A stretch of DNA of 64,000 nt from an uncultured Pelagibacteraceae bacterium (GCA_902586485.1 CACIHO010000007.1:1-64000); one strand, 5' to 3'. Shown: positions 46,483 through 55,032, counted from the stretch's first letter. Notes: generated by a model from the letters alone, not told the origin. Translations and numbers: made by a program.

Positions 46483-46559
46483 CGCGGGGTGGAGCAGCCT
46501 GGTAGCTCGCAAGGCTCATAACCTTGAGGTCGGCGGTTCAAATCCGTCCCCCGCAACCA
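46483..46559 (+). tRNA. Initiator tRNA-fMet (anticodon CAT)
   Basis: 77 bases. The acceptor begins C and its partner position is A (C1-A72 mismatch), the hallmark of bacterial initiator tRNA. Anticodon stem CAAGG/CCTTG with loop CTCATAA gives CAT. T arm has 'GGTTCAAATCC'. CCA is encoded. The third G-C pair of the initiator anticodon stem (29:41) is A-T here, giving AGG/CCT rather than GGG/CCC. Confidence 0.96.
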
Positions 46560-46562
46560 ATT

Positions 46563-47963
46563 CTATAAATTTTTTGTGATATCCTCTGTCATTTTTTTCG
46601 CATCAGCAAATAACATGAGGGTGTTTTCCTTGTAAAAAAGATCATTATCTATACCAGCATAACCTGGGGAAAGACTTCTTTTTACAAATAAAACTGATTT
46701 ACATTTTTCAACATCTAAAACTGGCATTCCATAAATTGGACTTTGAGGATCTGATTTTGCAACAGGATTTGTTACATCATTTGCTCCTATTACAAATGCA
46801 ACATCAGCATTAGCGAAGTCATTATTAATTTCCTCTAATTCAAAAACTTCATCATATGGAACATTTGCTTCAGCTAATAAAACATTCATGTGTCCTGGCA
46901 TTCTTCCTGCCACAGGATGAATAGCATAGGAAACTTTAATATCATTTTTTTTTAGTGTATCTACCATTTCTCTAAGTGCATGTTGAGCTTGAGCAACAGC
47001 CATTCCATATCCAGGAACTATTATTACTGAAGAGGCATTTTTCATCAAAAATGCTGCATCATCTGCATTACCACTTTTTACAGGTTTTTTTTCCTTCTGA
47101 GAAGTTCCTGAGGAAGTTTCGTCTGTAGCTCCAAATCCACCCAAAATAACATTAAAAAAAGATCGGTTCATTCCTTTACACATTATGTAAGACAAAATAG
47201 CACCTGATGATCCAACAAGCGCTCCTGTGATTATCAAAGCAGTATTTTCTAATGTAAACCCTATACCTGCTGCAGCCCACCCAGAGTATGAGTTAAGCAT
47301 AGAAATTACTACTGGCATATCTGCACCACCAATTGGAATGATTAAAAGAAAACCAATTAAAAAAGAAATAGCTAACAAGAACCAGAATAAATGTGATGAT
47401 TGTGTTGAACATAACAAATAAATTAGTATGATAATTGAGATTAAGATAACTGCATTAAGTGGATGTTGACCTTTAAATGTAATTGGTGAGCCAGACATAA
47501 TCCCTTGTAATTTTAAAAATGCAATTATAGATCCTGAAAAAGTTATAGCTCCCACTGCAGCTCCAATAGACATTTCAATTAAGCTACCAAGTTTAATATT
47601 TCCTGGTGATCCAAGATTAAATGCTACAGGGTTCAAGAAAGCAGAAATAGCTACAAAAACTGCTGCAAGACCAACTAAACTATGAAATCCTGCAACTAAC
47701 TCTGGCATTGCCGTCATGGGTATTCTATATGCTATGAAGGCTCCTATAGACCCACCTAATAAAATAAAAATTAAAACAAATATAAATCCACCTGAAAAAT
47801 TTCCAATAGATAAAAATGTTACCGTAACAGCTATAATCATACCTAAAATTCCAAACAGATTCCCTTGTCTGGATGTTTCAGGAGATGACAGGCCTCTCAA
47901 TGCTAGAATAAACAATACACCAGAAACTAGATAAAAAATTGCTGATAGATTTGCAGATATCAT
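46563..47963 (-). CDS. pntB: NAD(P) transhydrogenase beta subunit
   Basis: Proton-driven hydride transfer between NADH and NADP+. 466 residues: about eight or nine membrane helices (1-270, 'PVVISMLNSYSGWAAAGIGFTL') and the NADP-binding dIII domain ('VIIVPGYGMAVAQAQHAL', 'HPVAGRMPGHMNVLLAEANVPYDEVFELEEIN', 'VIGANDVTNPVAK', 'RSLSPGYAGIDN'). Overlaps the alpha-2 gene by four bases. It supplies NADPH in an organism with few other visible sources here. Confidence 0.97.
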   Translation of the reverse strand: MISANLSAIFYLVSGVLFILALRGLSSPETSRQGNLFGILGMIIAVTVTFLSIGNFSGGFIFVLIFILLGGSIGAFIAYRIPMTAMPELVAGFHSLVGLAAVFVAISAFLNPVAFNLGSPGNIKLGSLIEMSIGAAVGAITFSGSIIAFLKLQGIMSGSPITFKGQHPLNAVILISIIILIYLLCSTQSSHLFWFLLAISFLIGFLLIIPIGGADMPVVISMLNSYSGWAAAGIGFTLENTALIITGALVGSSGAILSYIMCKGMNRSFFNVILGGFGATDETSSGTSQKEKKPVKSGNADDAAFLMKNASSVIIVPGYGMAVAQAQHALREMVDTLKKNDIKVSYAIHPVAGRMPGHMNVLLAEANVPYDEVFELEEINNDFANADVAFVIGANDVTNPVAKSDPQSPIYGMPVLDVEKCKSVLFVKRSLSPGYAGIDNDLFYKENTLMLFADAKKMTEDITKNL

Positions 47964-48271
47964 TTTTTATCCTTTTTCTTTTTTTTATACATTGACAACA
48001 TTCTTTGTGTTACGAGAAATCCTCCAAAAATATTTATTGCAGCTAAAGCTATTGCTAAAAAACCAAAAATACTTGAAAAGTTAAATATTTGTTCAGTACC
48101 TCCAGATAATCCCGCAATTATCGCTCCAACAATAATAACTGATGATATTGCATTAGTGACTGACATTAGTGGAGTGTGCAAAGAAGGAGTAACACTCCAA
48201 ACAACATAATATCCTACAAATATTGACAGGATGAATATACTTAATCTAAATATTAAAGGATCTATTTCCAT
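47960..48271 (-). CDS. pntAb: NAD(P) transhydrogenase alpha subunit, membrane part (PntAb)
   Basis: 103 residues with three membrane helices: 'IFILSIFVGYYVVWSVTPSLHTPLMSVTNAISSVIIVGAI' and 'FGFLAIALAAINIFGGFLVTQRML'. In alphaproteobacteria the alpha chain is split into a soluble NAD-binding part and this membrane part. Four bases separate it from the upstream pntAa. Confidence 0.95.
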   Translation of the reverse strand: MEIDPLIFRLSIFILSIFVGYYVVWSVTPSLHTPLMSVTNAISSVIIVGAIIAGLSGGTEQIFNFSSIFGFLAIALAAINIFGGFLVTQRMLSMYKKKKKDKK

Positions 48272-48275
48272 ATTA

Positions 48276-49364
48276 TTATTTAATTAGAGTTTTATTTATT
48301 ATTTCATCTTCTAAATTAATATTGATTTTTTTGTTTTCTTTATCAAATAGATTTTGAACAAAATTATACATATTTTTTGCATACAGGTTAGATGCAGACA
48401 CAGGTAGTTTATTTAAAATATTGCTCTCACCCATTATTTTTACTCCATTTTTATCAATAATTTTATTTACAACTGTAAGTGAGGTATTTCCTCCTTGAAT
48501 TGCTGCTAAATCATATATCACAGATCCAGCTTGCATGTTATTAATCATATTATCTTTAATTATAATAGGTGCTTTTTTACCGGGAATTAATGCGGTACAT
48601 ATTACTATATCAATTTTCTTTAAAGTTTCTGATAATAATTCCTCTTGTTTTTTTTTAAAATCTTCCGAAGCTTCTTTTGCGTAACCCCCCTCTGTTTCAA
48701 GATTTTCTGAACCTTCAACTGTTAAAAATTTACCTCCCAAACTTTCAACTTGCTCTTTTGATGCCATTCTTACGTCAGTAGCAAAAACTATTGCTCCCAT
48801 CCTTTTTGCAGTTGCTATTGCTTGAAGTCCAGCTACACCAGCTCCAACAACTAAAACTTTTGCAGCTGGAATTGTGCCTGCAGCAGTCATCATCATTGGA
48901 ATAGCCTTTTCAAAGTTTGTAAATGACTCTATTACAGCTTTATATCCTGCTAGATTGGCCTGGGAGGATAATATATCCATAGATTGAGCTCTCGTTATTC
49001 TTGGAAGAAGTTCTAAAGAAAATAAGTTAATTTTTTTTTTTGCTAAATTTTCTAAATTTTCTTTGTTTTCATATGGATTTAGAACTCCAATTACTGTTTG
49101 ATTTTCTCTAAGTAATGAACTTTTTTCATCAGATAACATTTCCATCTGAAGAATTAGATCAGAACTTGTTAATATTTCATTATCGTCATCTATCAATTTT
49201 ACACCTAAGTCAGCATATTCACTATCTTTTATACCAAGGTGAAGTCCATAATTTTTACTTAAACTTATCTGGCATCCAAGTGAAATATATTTTTTTATGA
49301 CATCAGGTGTGACTGATATTCTTTTTTCATACTGTTGATTTTCTAAAATAGAGCCAATTTTCAT
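48276..49364 (-). CDS. pntAa: NAD(P) transhydrogenase alpha subunit, NAD-binding part (PntAa)
   Basis: 362 residues of the soluble dI domain, related to alanine dehydrogenase. 'GSILENQQYEKRISVTPDVI' at the N-terminus, 'PRITRAQSMDILSSQANLAGYKAV', the NAD loop 'VLVVGAGVAGLQAIATAKRMGA', and 'LIPGKKAPIIIKDNMI'. Forms the transhydrogenase with PntAb and PntB just downstream. Confidence 0.96.
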   Translation of the reverse strand: MKIGSILENQQYEKRISVTPDVIKKYISLGCQISLSKNYGLHLGIKDSEYADLGVKLIDDDNEILTSSDLILQMEMLSDEKSSLLRENQTVIGVLNPYENKENLENLAKKKINLFSLELLPRITRAQSMDILSSQANLAGYKAVIESFTNFEKAIPMMMTAAGTIPAAKVLVVGAGVAGLQAIATAKRMGAIVFATDVRMASKEQVESLGGKFLTVEGSENLETEGGYAKEASEDFKKKQEELLSETLKKIDIVICTALIPGKKAPIIIKDNMINNMQAGSVIYDLAAIQGGNTSLTVVNKIIDKNGVKIMGESNILNKLPVSASNLYAKNMYNFVQNLFDKENKKININLEDEIINKTLIK

Positions 49365-49373
49365 AACTTAAGT

Positions 49374-49484
49374 TTATAGTAAAAAGATTGCCATTAAAAC
49401 TAACACCAGCACAACAGCAACAGTACCCCAAAGAACGAACTTGGTAAAATTGTTCCATGTATTTTTATGGTTATCGTTATCCAT
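49374..49484 (-). CDS. Small aa3-type cytochrome c oxidase subunit IV-like protein
   Basis: 36 residues: hydrophilic start MDNDNHKNTWNNFTKFVLWG and a single membrane helix rich in Val/Leu (about 16-36). The layout and the 'W..F.KF..WG' pattern match the short bacterial aa3 oxidase subunit IV family, whose gene often lies next to pntAa in alphaproteobacteria. Between rpmJ (five bases upstream) and pntAa. Assignment is by pattern and context; the protein is too short for more. Confidence 0.8.
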   Translation of the reverse strand: MDNDNHKNTWNNFTKFVLWGTVAVVLVLVLMAIFLL

Positions 49485-49489
49485 AAAAC

Positions 49490-49615
49490 TTATTTTTGTC
49501 TTGCTTTAAATTTTGGATTTGTTTTATTTATAACGTAAACTCTTCCACGTCTTCTTACTAATTTGGAGTTTAAATCTCTTTTTTTTATGGACTTTAATGA
49601 ACTTTTTATTTTCAT
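49490..49615 (-). CDS. rpmJ: 50S ribosomal protein L36
   Basis: 41 residues: [20 protein letters not shown], then [21 protein letters not shown]. This is the alphaproteobacterial zinc-free L36 type with the conserved 'KSLKKRD' and '[11 protein letters not shown]' blocks. Ends five bases before the small oxidase subunit gene. Confidence 0.95.
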   Translation of the reverse strand: MKIKSSLKSIKKRDLNSKLVRRRGRVYVINKTNPKFKARQK

Positions 49616-49657
49616 AATCCAGGGTTAATATAGAAAATTTCTGTGTTTGTAAATAAA

Positions 49658-50533
49658 TCAATTAATAATTTTCAATATATAATCTTTAAGTTTAATTTTC
49701 CCATAAATCCTTATTACTTTGTTATTAAGGTTCATTCTGGTTAATTTAGACGCATATCTTTCGCCTTCTCTTTTAGGTAAAAATTTTATTGGAGAATTAA
49801 ACAACTTAGCTACTTCCAAAATAGTGAATGATTTTTTATTTGTTATTGAATAATGACTACAGTTATTTTTTTTCCACGCAAGGTAGCAAGCGTAGACAGT
49901 ATCGTCTACATGAGTAAATCTTCTTGTTTGATTGCCTGGTTTAACAACAGTAAGGGGTTTTTTTTGTTTAAATTGATTTTCAAATATTCCAATGACTGTT
50001 GCCATCTCACCTTTAGAAATTTGCTTTGGACCATAAACGTTATAAAAATATATTACCTCATATTTTAAATTATTCCATTTTTTTAAATTTTCTAAAAGTT
50101 CTAAGTTTTTAGATTTAGTAAATGCATAAGGAGACAAATTCTTATCTTTTCCATTATTTCCAAGACTTGCTGAGGTAGCTGAATAGATAAGTTTAATTTT
50201 ATGATCTAAACAAAATTTAAATACTGCTTTTGTCCCAATAGTATTTGAGTCAAAACATATATCAAATTTTTTAAAACTTTGATATATCCTAGCAAATTCA
50301 CCGAAATGGAACAAGCTGTGTATTTTATATTTATATTTTTTTAATAAGGTTTCTATATCTTTAGTATTTCCATTTATATATTTTATTCTTTTATTTATTA
50401 TATGATTATGTTTAAAACCTGAGGAATAGTTATCTAAACTAATTATTTTTTTCTTTGTTTTTTTTAAAAAAAACTCAATTAGATTTGAACCTATAAAACC
50501 GGCCCCACCAGTTATAATAATATAATCATTCAT
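49658..50533 (-). CDS. NAD-dependent sugar epimerase/dehydratase (GalE-like SDR)
   Basis: 291 residues of extended short-chain dehydrogenase fold. GGAGFIG at 9-15 binds NAD; 'YSATSASLGNN' holds the catalytic Ser/Thr region; YAFTK supplies the Tyr/Lys pair; 'YFYNVYGPKQ', 'RRFTHVDDTVYACYLA' and 'GERYASKL' follow the UDP-glucose 4-epimerase pattern. The precise sugar is unknown. It lies between rpmJ and the lone 5S gene and ends within the 42-base gap before rpmJ. Likely part of the surface-sugar region. Confidence 0.87.
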   Translation of the reverse strand: MNDYIIITGGAGFIGSNLIEFFLKKTKKKIISLDNYSSGFKHNHIINKRIKYINGNTKDIETLLKKYKYKIHSLFHFGEFARIYQSFKKFDICFDSNTIGTKAVFKFCLDHKIKLIYSATSASLGNNGKDKNLSPYAFTKSKNLELLENLKKWNNLKYEVIYFYNVYGPKQISKGEMATVIGIFENQFKQKKPLTVVKPGNQTRRFTHVDDTVYACYLAWKKNNCSHYSITNKKSFTILEVAKLFNSPIKFLPKREGERYASKLTRMNLNNKVIRIYGKIKLKDYILKIIN

Positions 50534-50585
50534 GAGATCATGATATCTAATTATTTAGAAAAAAATAACAACAAAGATAAAAATA

Positions 50586-50701
50586 GCCTGGCAACGACCT
50601 ACTCTCCCATATCTTAAGACAAAGTACCATCGGCGCTGAAAGGCTTGACTTCCGAGTTCGGAATGGGATCGGGTATAACCCTTTCGCAATAATTACCAGG
50701 C
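50586..50701 (-). rRNA. rrf: 5S ribosomal RNA
   Basis: 116 bases. Terminal helix GCCTGG/CCAGGC; 'CCCGATCCCATTCCGAACTCGGAAGTCAAGCC' is the conserved loop B/helix III segment and 'CGATGGTACT' and 'GGGAGAGTAGGTCG' the 3' half. No 16S or 23S gene is near; surface-sugar genes lie on both sides. A promoter with consensus -35 sits right in front of it. Confidence 0.96.
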
Positions 50702-50707
50702 AAAAAA

Positions 50708-50735
50708 CTTATATATTTAATTTTTAATTTGTCAA
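50708..50735 (-). promoter_or_regulatory. Dedicated promoter of the lone 5S rRNA gene
   Basis: On the minus strand: perfect TTGACA (50730-50735), 16-base AT spacer, TATAAG (50708-50713), six bases of T, then the mature 5S 5' end at 50701, exactly where +1 is expected. It lies between the stop of the carbamoyltransferase gene and the 5S gene. This is the best promoter match in the window. Confidence 0.8.
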
Positions 50736-50750
50736 TTTTTTAAAAAATAT

Positions 50751-52529
50751 TTATTTACTTAGTAAATAATTACCTAAAACCAAATAATCCATGTTAGTTC
50801 TTAAAAAACAATCAATTGCATCTTTTGGATCACAAACCATGGGTTCGTCTTTAACATTAAAAGATGTATTTATTAGAATAGGACAACCTGTAAGATTATT
50901 AAAGTTACTTATTAATCTATAAAACAAAAAATTTGTATTTTCATCAACCGTTTGAACTCTTGCAGTGCAGTTAACATGGGTTACTGCGGGAATATTAGAT
51001 CGCTTTACATTTAACTTTTCTAATCCAATCAAATTATCTTCGTTAACATTAACTAACTTATTTTTTTTTACTTTTGAGACTAATAGCATATATGGACTTT
51101 CAATTTCCAAATCAAACCATTGGCTAGCAAATTCTTTTAAAATAGCTGGCGCAAACGGACGGAAACCCTCCCTAAATTTGATTTTCTGATTTATAACACT
51201 CTGCATAAATTCAGACCTTGGATCTCCTAATATAGATCTATTGCCTAAAGCCCTGGGACCAAACTCCATTTTTCCTTGAAACCAACCAATTACTTTTTGA
51301 TCAGACAATAATTTTGATACTTTGGGAAGCAACTCTTCTGTTTCAAAAAATGAATAGTTTAGATGTGATTTATCTAAAATATTTTTAATATATTCATTGG
51401 TATATTCTGGACCCAAGTAAGATCCATTCATGTTATCGTAAGATTGGATATTTCTCTCTTTATTTAAACCTATATGCCAATACGCTAGAGCAGCGCCTAA
51501 TGAACCTCCAGCGTCGCCTGCGGCAGGTTGAATATAAATGTTTTTAAAAATTTTCTTACTGACTATTTTGCCATTTGCTACACAATTGAGTGCCACTCCT
51601 CCTGCTAGACAAATATTTGCAATAGAATATTTTTTTTTAAGGCTCTTACAAATTTTTAAAATGACTTCTTCGATCACCTCCTGAATTGATGCTGCAATAT
51701 CCATATAAAAAACATCAATTTTTGGATCATCAATTTTTCTACTTTTTTTTCCAAATAGTCTACAGAAATTTTTATTTATCATATTTAAACCTACACAATA
51801 ATCAAAATAATCCATGTTTAATTGAAATGAACCATCATCTTCAATTTGAATTAAATTTTTATATATCAAATCTTTATATTTTGGATTTCCATAAGGAGCT
51901 AGACCCATCAATTTATATTCTCCTTCATTAACTTTAAAACCACAATACAAAGTAAATGCTGAAAATAATAAACCTAAAGAATGTGGATATTTTATTTCAC
52001 CAATTTTTTTTATCTTATTTTTTTTTCCTATACTTATTGATGAAGTTGCCCATTCACCGACACCATCTATTGTTAAAATTAAAGACTCATCGAAGCTAGA
52101 TGCATAAAAGGCACTAGCTGCATGACTCAAGTGATGTTCCGAAAATTTTATTTTTTTTTGTATATCTTTTATTTTTTCTATTTTATTTAGTTCATCAATA
52201 ATTTTCAATTTTAAAAAAAGTTTATCTTTTATCCAAATAGGTATTGATTTCATGAATTGAACAAATCCATAAGGTGCAAACGCAAGACATGTTTCGAGAA
52301 TCCTATTAAATTTTAGAAAAGGTTTTTCATAAAAAATTATATAGTCAATTTCTGATAGTGAAATATTTTGAATATTTAATATTTTTTTTATTGATAAAGT
52401 GGGAAATGAAGAGTCGTTTTTTTTTCTTGATAACCTTTCTTCTTGAATGCAATTTACGATTTTTCCATTTTCTAAGAGAGCTGCGGCACTATCATGATAA
52501 AAAGCTGATATTCCTAATATTCTGATCAT
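50751..52529 (-). CDS. Carbamoyltransferase (NodU/CmcH family)
   Basis: 592 residues. The N-terminal TsaD-like domain has 'ILGISAFYHDSAAALLENGKIVNCIQEERLSRKKND', 'FSEHHLSHAASAFYAS' (metal-binding His pair), 'TIDGVGEWATSSI' and 'LAGGVALNCVANGKI'. The C-terminal domain has 'WFQGKMEFGPRALGNRSILGDPR' and 'INTSFNVKDEPMVCDPKDAI'. The family adds a carbamoyl group from carbamoyl phosphate to sugars, antibiotics or saxitoxin. Followed upstream in the operon by DUF5989, SxtJ and SGNH-hydrolase genes; probably decorates a surface sugar. Confidence 0.93.
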   Translation of the reverse strand: MIRILGISAFYHDSAAALLENGKIVNCIQEERLSRKKNDSSFPTLSIKKILNIQNISLSEIDYIIFYEKPFLKFNRILETCLAFAPYGFVQFMKSIPIWIKDKLFLKLKIIDELNKIEKIKDIQKKIKFSEHHLSHAASAFYASSFDESLILTIDGVGEWATSSISIGKKNKIKKIGEIKYPHSLGLLFSAFTLYCGFKVNEGEYKLMGLAPYGNPKYKDLIYKNLIQIEDDGSFQLNMDYFDYCVGLNMINKNFCRLFGKKSRKIDDPKIDVFYMDIAASIQEVIEEVILKICKSLKKKYSIANICLAGGVALNCVANGKIVSKKIFKNIYIQPAAGDAGGSLGAALAYWHIGLNKERNIQSYDNMNGSYLGPEYTNEYIKNILDKSHLNYSFFETEELLPKVSKLLSDQKVIGWFQGKMEFGPRALGNRSILGDPRSEFMQSVINQKIKFREGFRPFAPAILKEFASQWFDLEIESPYMLLVSKVKKNKLVNVNEDNLIGLEKLNVKRSNIPAVTHVNCTARVQTVDENTNFLFYRLISNFNNLTGCPILINTSFNVKDEPMVCDPKDAIDCFLRTNMDYLVLGNYLLSK

Positions 52530-52577
52530 TTAATTAAACTTTAAATTAATAAGTTTATTAAAAAATTTCATAAAAAT

Positions 52578-52730
52578 TTAAAAAATTGTATAAATAAATG
52601 GTGATAATGTTGATCCTTGAGATAATATCAATAAGGATCCTATCAACAACAAAAGGAGTAAAAGAGGGAAAAGCCAAAATTTTTTTTTCTCAATTAGAAA
52701 AATAAATAATTCTTTTAGTATTTCAAACAT
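52578..52730 (-). CDS. DUF5989 small membrane protein
   Basis: 50 residues: MFEILKELFIFLIEKKKFWL, a Leu-rich membrane helix (about 20-37), then 'LSQGSTLSPFIYTIF'. The '(E)L..F....KKFWL.P' start and 'QGS...PFIYT.F' end match the DUF5989 family, which is regularly found between carbamoyltransferase and SxtJ genes. Too short for standard gene callers with a 60-codon cut-off. Starts three bases after the SxtJ-like stop region. Confidence 0.85.
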   Translation of the reverse strand: MFEILKELFIFLIEKKKFWLFPLLLLLLLIGSLLILSQGSTLSPFIYTIF

Positions 52731-52733
52731 AAT

Positions 52734-53117
52734 TTAATACTGTTTATCAAATTTAATATCCTCATCCTCTTCTGAAATATGCCAATAACTTTTTATGTTA
52801 GGGTTTAATTTTCTTTTTTTTATATTTCTTAGGTCTTTGTTGAATAATTTTATAATTAAACCATAAGGGCTTACAATAACAAAATAAAGTACGAAGAGTA
52901 TTACTGGAGAAATTATTTTAGATAAAATGATACCAAACTTAAACCAAATCCAATTTAATGGAAAAAGAACTTTAGAATTTATAATACCCAATATAAAAAA
53001 TATAATTGATAAAATTAATAAATAATAAATGTACTTATCGTATAAAACACAAACTAAAAATATTATTACAAAAATAATACCAAAAGTTATTCCAAAGTTT
53101 TTATTTGTAGGCATCAT
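52734..53117 (-). CDS. SxtJ-family membrane protein
   Basis: 127 residues with three or four membrane helices (about 8-28, 30-48, 58-85) and a hydrophilic C-terminal tail ('LRNIKKRKLNPNIKSYWHISEEDEDIKF'). 'FGITFGIIFVIIF', 'LFPLNWIWFKFGIILSKIISPVILFVLYF' and 'SPYGLIIKLF' follow the SxtJ pattern named from saxitoxin clusters, whose members accompany carbamoyltransferases. Function unknown. Overlaps the SGNH-hydrolase gene by 17 bases. Confidence 0.85.
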   Translation of the reverse strand: MMPTNKNFGITFGIIFVIIFLVCVLYDKYIYYLLILSIIFFILGIINSKVLFPLNWIWFKFGIILSKIISPVILFVLYFVIVSPYGLIIKLFNKDLRNIKKRKLNPNIKSYWHISEEDEDIKFDKQY

Positions 53118-54267
53118 TAATTTTATTTATTAATCTATTTGATATTATTTCATAGCTTTTTATTGAATAATGGGGACCTTTAGGTGCATAATTTGATTTA
53201 TCATCATGTTTCAATATATCATCAAAATTTATCAATTCTTTATCTATTTCTTGTAAATACTTTGATAAAGATATTTTAAATTTTTTGTAAAAAAACCTTG
53301 GATCCCAAAAACTACTAGATCTCAATAATCCAAAATAAGTATTACAGTTATTTACTATACAATAATCGTTAACTTCATCTATTGCGAATTTAGTTGTATC
53401 GAAAATTTCATTTTTATTAAAAGTTATATAAAAATATTCCCTAATATGAGTTAATAAAAAATATTTTTTAGTTTTGCTTAAATTTACTTTCATTTTAAAT
53501 AAAAAATTATTTTTTTTAGAACTTTTTAAGTAATTTTTAATTTCTAAATTAAATTCATTTACTTTATCTGATGGTCTAATCTTTCCATTTTCTTGAGTAA
53601 TATAATCTTCTTTTTTTAGGAATTTATAATATTTGCTATGTAGTTCTGTACTATCAACTAAACTGTTATCATTTTCAAAAAAAAGTAAAATTACATTTTT
53701 AGGTTTCAAATAACTTAAATATATTTTAGCTAATGAAGCATAATGAATTGAAGAATTACCACCGCTGGATAAATTTATTGTTCTAATATTTTTACTATTC
53801 AGAATTCCTGACAAAGTTTCATTGTAATCGACACATTGTCCTTCTACAAATGAGTCTCCAATTATAACTGTGTCAATTTTTTTATCCCATAAATAATCTG
53901 GATTTCTAAATCCAAATCTATCAGTGGTAAATTTTTTAATACCATAACCTTCACTGCATAAAATAAAGTTTGTAAAATTTAAAGATGAATAATTGATAAA
54001 TTTTTCTTTTTTAACAATTTTATTTAATGGATAATAATTATAAGAACTTGGAAATATCATGGAATTATATTTGTTTTTAAGCTGATTTTTTTGTAGGGTT
54101 TGTTCATCCTTTGCTTTTCTAATTTGAATAATCTTTTGTGACTCAATCACATCTTGATTGTTAATTTTTGAAATTCTCGGCAAAATGATATCTATTAATA
54201 TCAAAATAGAGTATAGTAAAAAAATTAAAAAAAATGTTAAAACAAATTTAAATATATTTTTTCGCAA
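53101..54267 (-). CDS. Membrane-anchored SGNH/GDSL-hydrolase-like protein
   Basis: 388 residues. An N-terminal membrane helix (about 8-29) anchors a large extracytoplasmic domain. Block I 'TVIIGDSFVEGQCV' has the nucleophile Ser near 139; 'NLSSGGNSSIHYASL' (about 165-179) gives the Gly/Asn oxyanion residues; a C-terminal 'APKGPHYS' offers the His near 366, without the usual Asp three residues earlier. Such proteins act as O-acetyl esterases or transferases on surface polymers. It ends the carbamoyltransferase cassette and is divergent from the nucleotidyltransferase gene. Confidence 0.8.
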   Translation of the reverse strand: MRKNIFKFVLTFFLIFLLYSILILIDIILPRISKINNQDVIESQKIIQIRKAKDEQTLQKNQLKNKYNSMIFPSSYNYYPLNKIVKKEKFINYSSLNFTNFILCSEGYGIKKFTTDRFGFRNPDYLWDKKIDTVIIGDSFVEGQCVDYNETLSGILNSKNIRTINLSSGGNSSIHYASLAKIYLSYLKPKNVILLFFENDNSLVDSTELHSKYYKFLKKEDYITQENGKIRPSDKVNEFNLEIKNYLKSSKKNNFLFKMKVNLSKTKKYFLLTHIREYFYITFNKNEIFDTTKFAIDEVNDYCIVNNCNTYFGLLRSSSFWDPRFFYKKFKISLSKYLQEIDKELINFDDILKHDDKSNYAPKGPHYSIKSYEIISNRLINKINDAYK

Positions 54268-54330
54268 CGTAGCAATTTTAAAAAATTAATGGAACCTATA
54301 CTGTATAACTATAAATAAATATAATTCAAA

Positions 54331-55023
54331 TTGATTAAAATAAATAATATAATTGTGTTTGTTGGTGGTAGAGGCTTGAGACTTGGAAAAATTACTAAAC
54401 GAGTTCCAAAACCCTTAATAAAATTTAATGGTAAAAATTTTTTAGATTACCAATTGAATAATTTAAAAAAATTAAATCCAAAAAAAATCATATTGCTTTG
54501 TGGTTACAAAACAAACTTTTTTGAAAAAAAATACAACAATAAAAATTTAGGTAAAAGTAAGTTGATCTGTATTAAAGAAAAAAAATTATTAGGAACGGGT
54601 GGAAGTCTAGAAAACTCTAAAAAATTTATAACTGATTTTACATTAGTTTGTAATGGAGATACTTATTTCGATTATGACTTTACAAAATTAAAAAATATTA
54701 AATTTAATGACATTTTTTTATTTTTAGTTAAAAATAAAAATTATAAAACAAACAATAAACTCTCGAAACTTTCATTAAAAAAAAATATTATTAATTATAA
54801 TTCTAAATCTAATTTAATGAATTCAGGTTTTTATTTAATTTCAAAAAAATTTAAAAAATTTTTAAAGAAAGGTGAAAATTCATTAGAAAATAATGTAATT
54901 CATGAATTGATAATTAAAAAAAAAATTAAAGGTAAGTTGCTTAAAGGTAATCATATTGATATTGGTACCCTCAAAAATCTAAAATATTTTAAAAAATTTT
55001 CTAAAAGTATAAACTTAAAATAA
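54331..55023 (+). CDS. Sugar-1-phosphate nucleotidyltransferase (HddC-like)
   Basis: 230 residues, TTG start. 'VGGRGLRLGKITKRVPKPLIKFNGKNFLDYQL' is the nucleotide-binding signature; 'GTGGSLENSKKFI' and 'CNGDTYFDYDF' (metal-binding Asp) follow, with 'HIDIGTLKNLKYF' at the end. Length and surroundings (SIS isomerase and GHMP kinase) fit the D-glycero-alpha-D-manno-heptose 1-phosphate guanylyltransferase HddC, but a hexose-1-phosphate substrate is possible. A single plus-strand gene between two minus-strand genes. Confidence 0.78.
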   Translation: MIKINNIIVFVGGRGLRLGKITKRVPKPLIKFNGKNFLDYQLNNLKKLNPKKIILLCGYKTNFFEKKYNNKNLGKSKLICIKEKKLLGTGGSLENSKKFITDFTLVCNGDTYFDYDFTKLKNIKFNDIFLFLVKNKNYKTNNKLSKLSLKKNIINYNSKSNLMNSGFYLISKKFKKFLKKGENSLENNVIHELIIKKKIKGKLLKGNHIDIGTLKNLKYFKKFSKSINLK

Positions 55024-55032
55024 ACTAATAAA

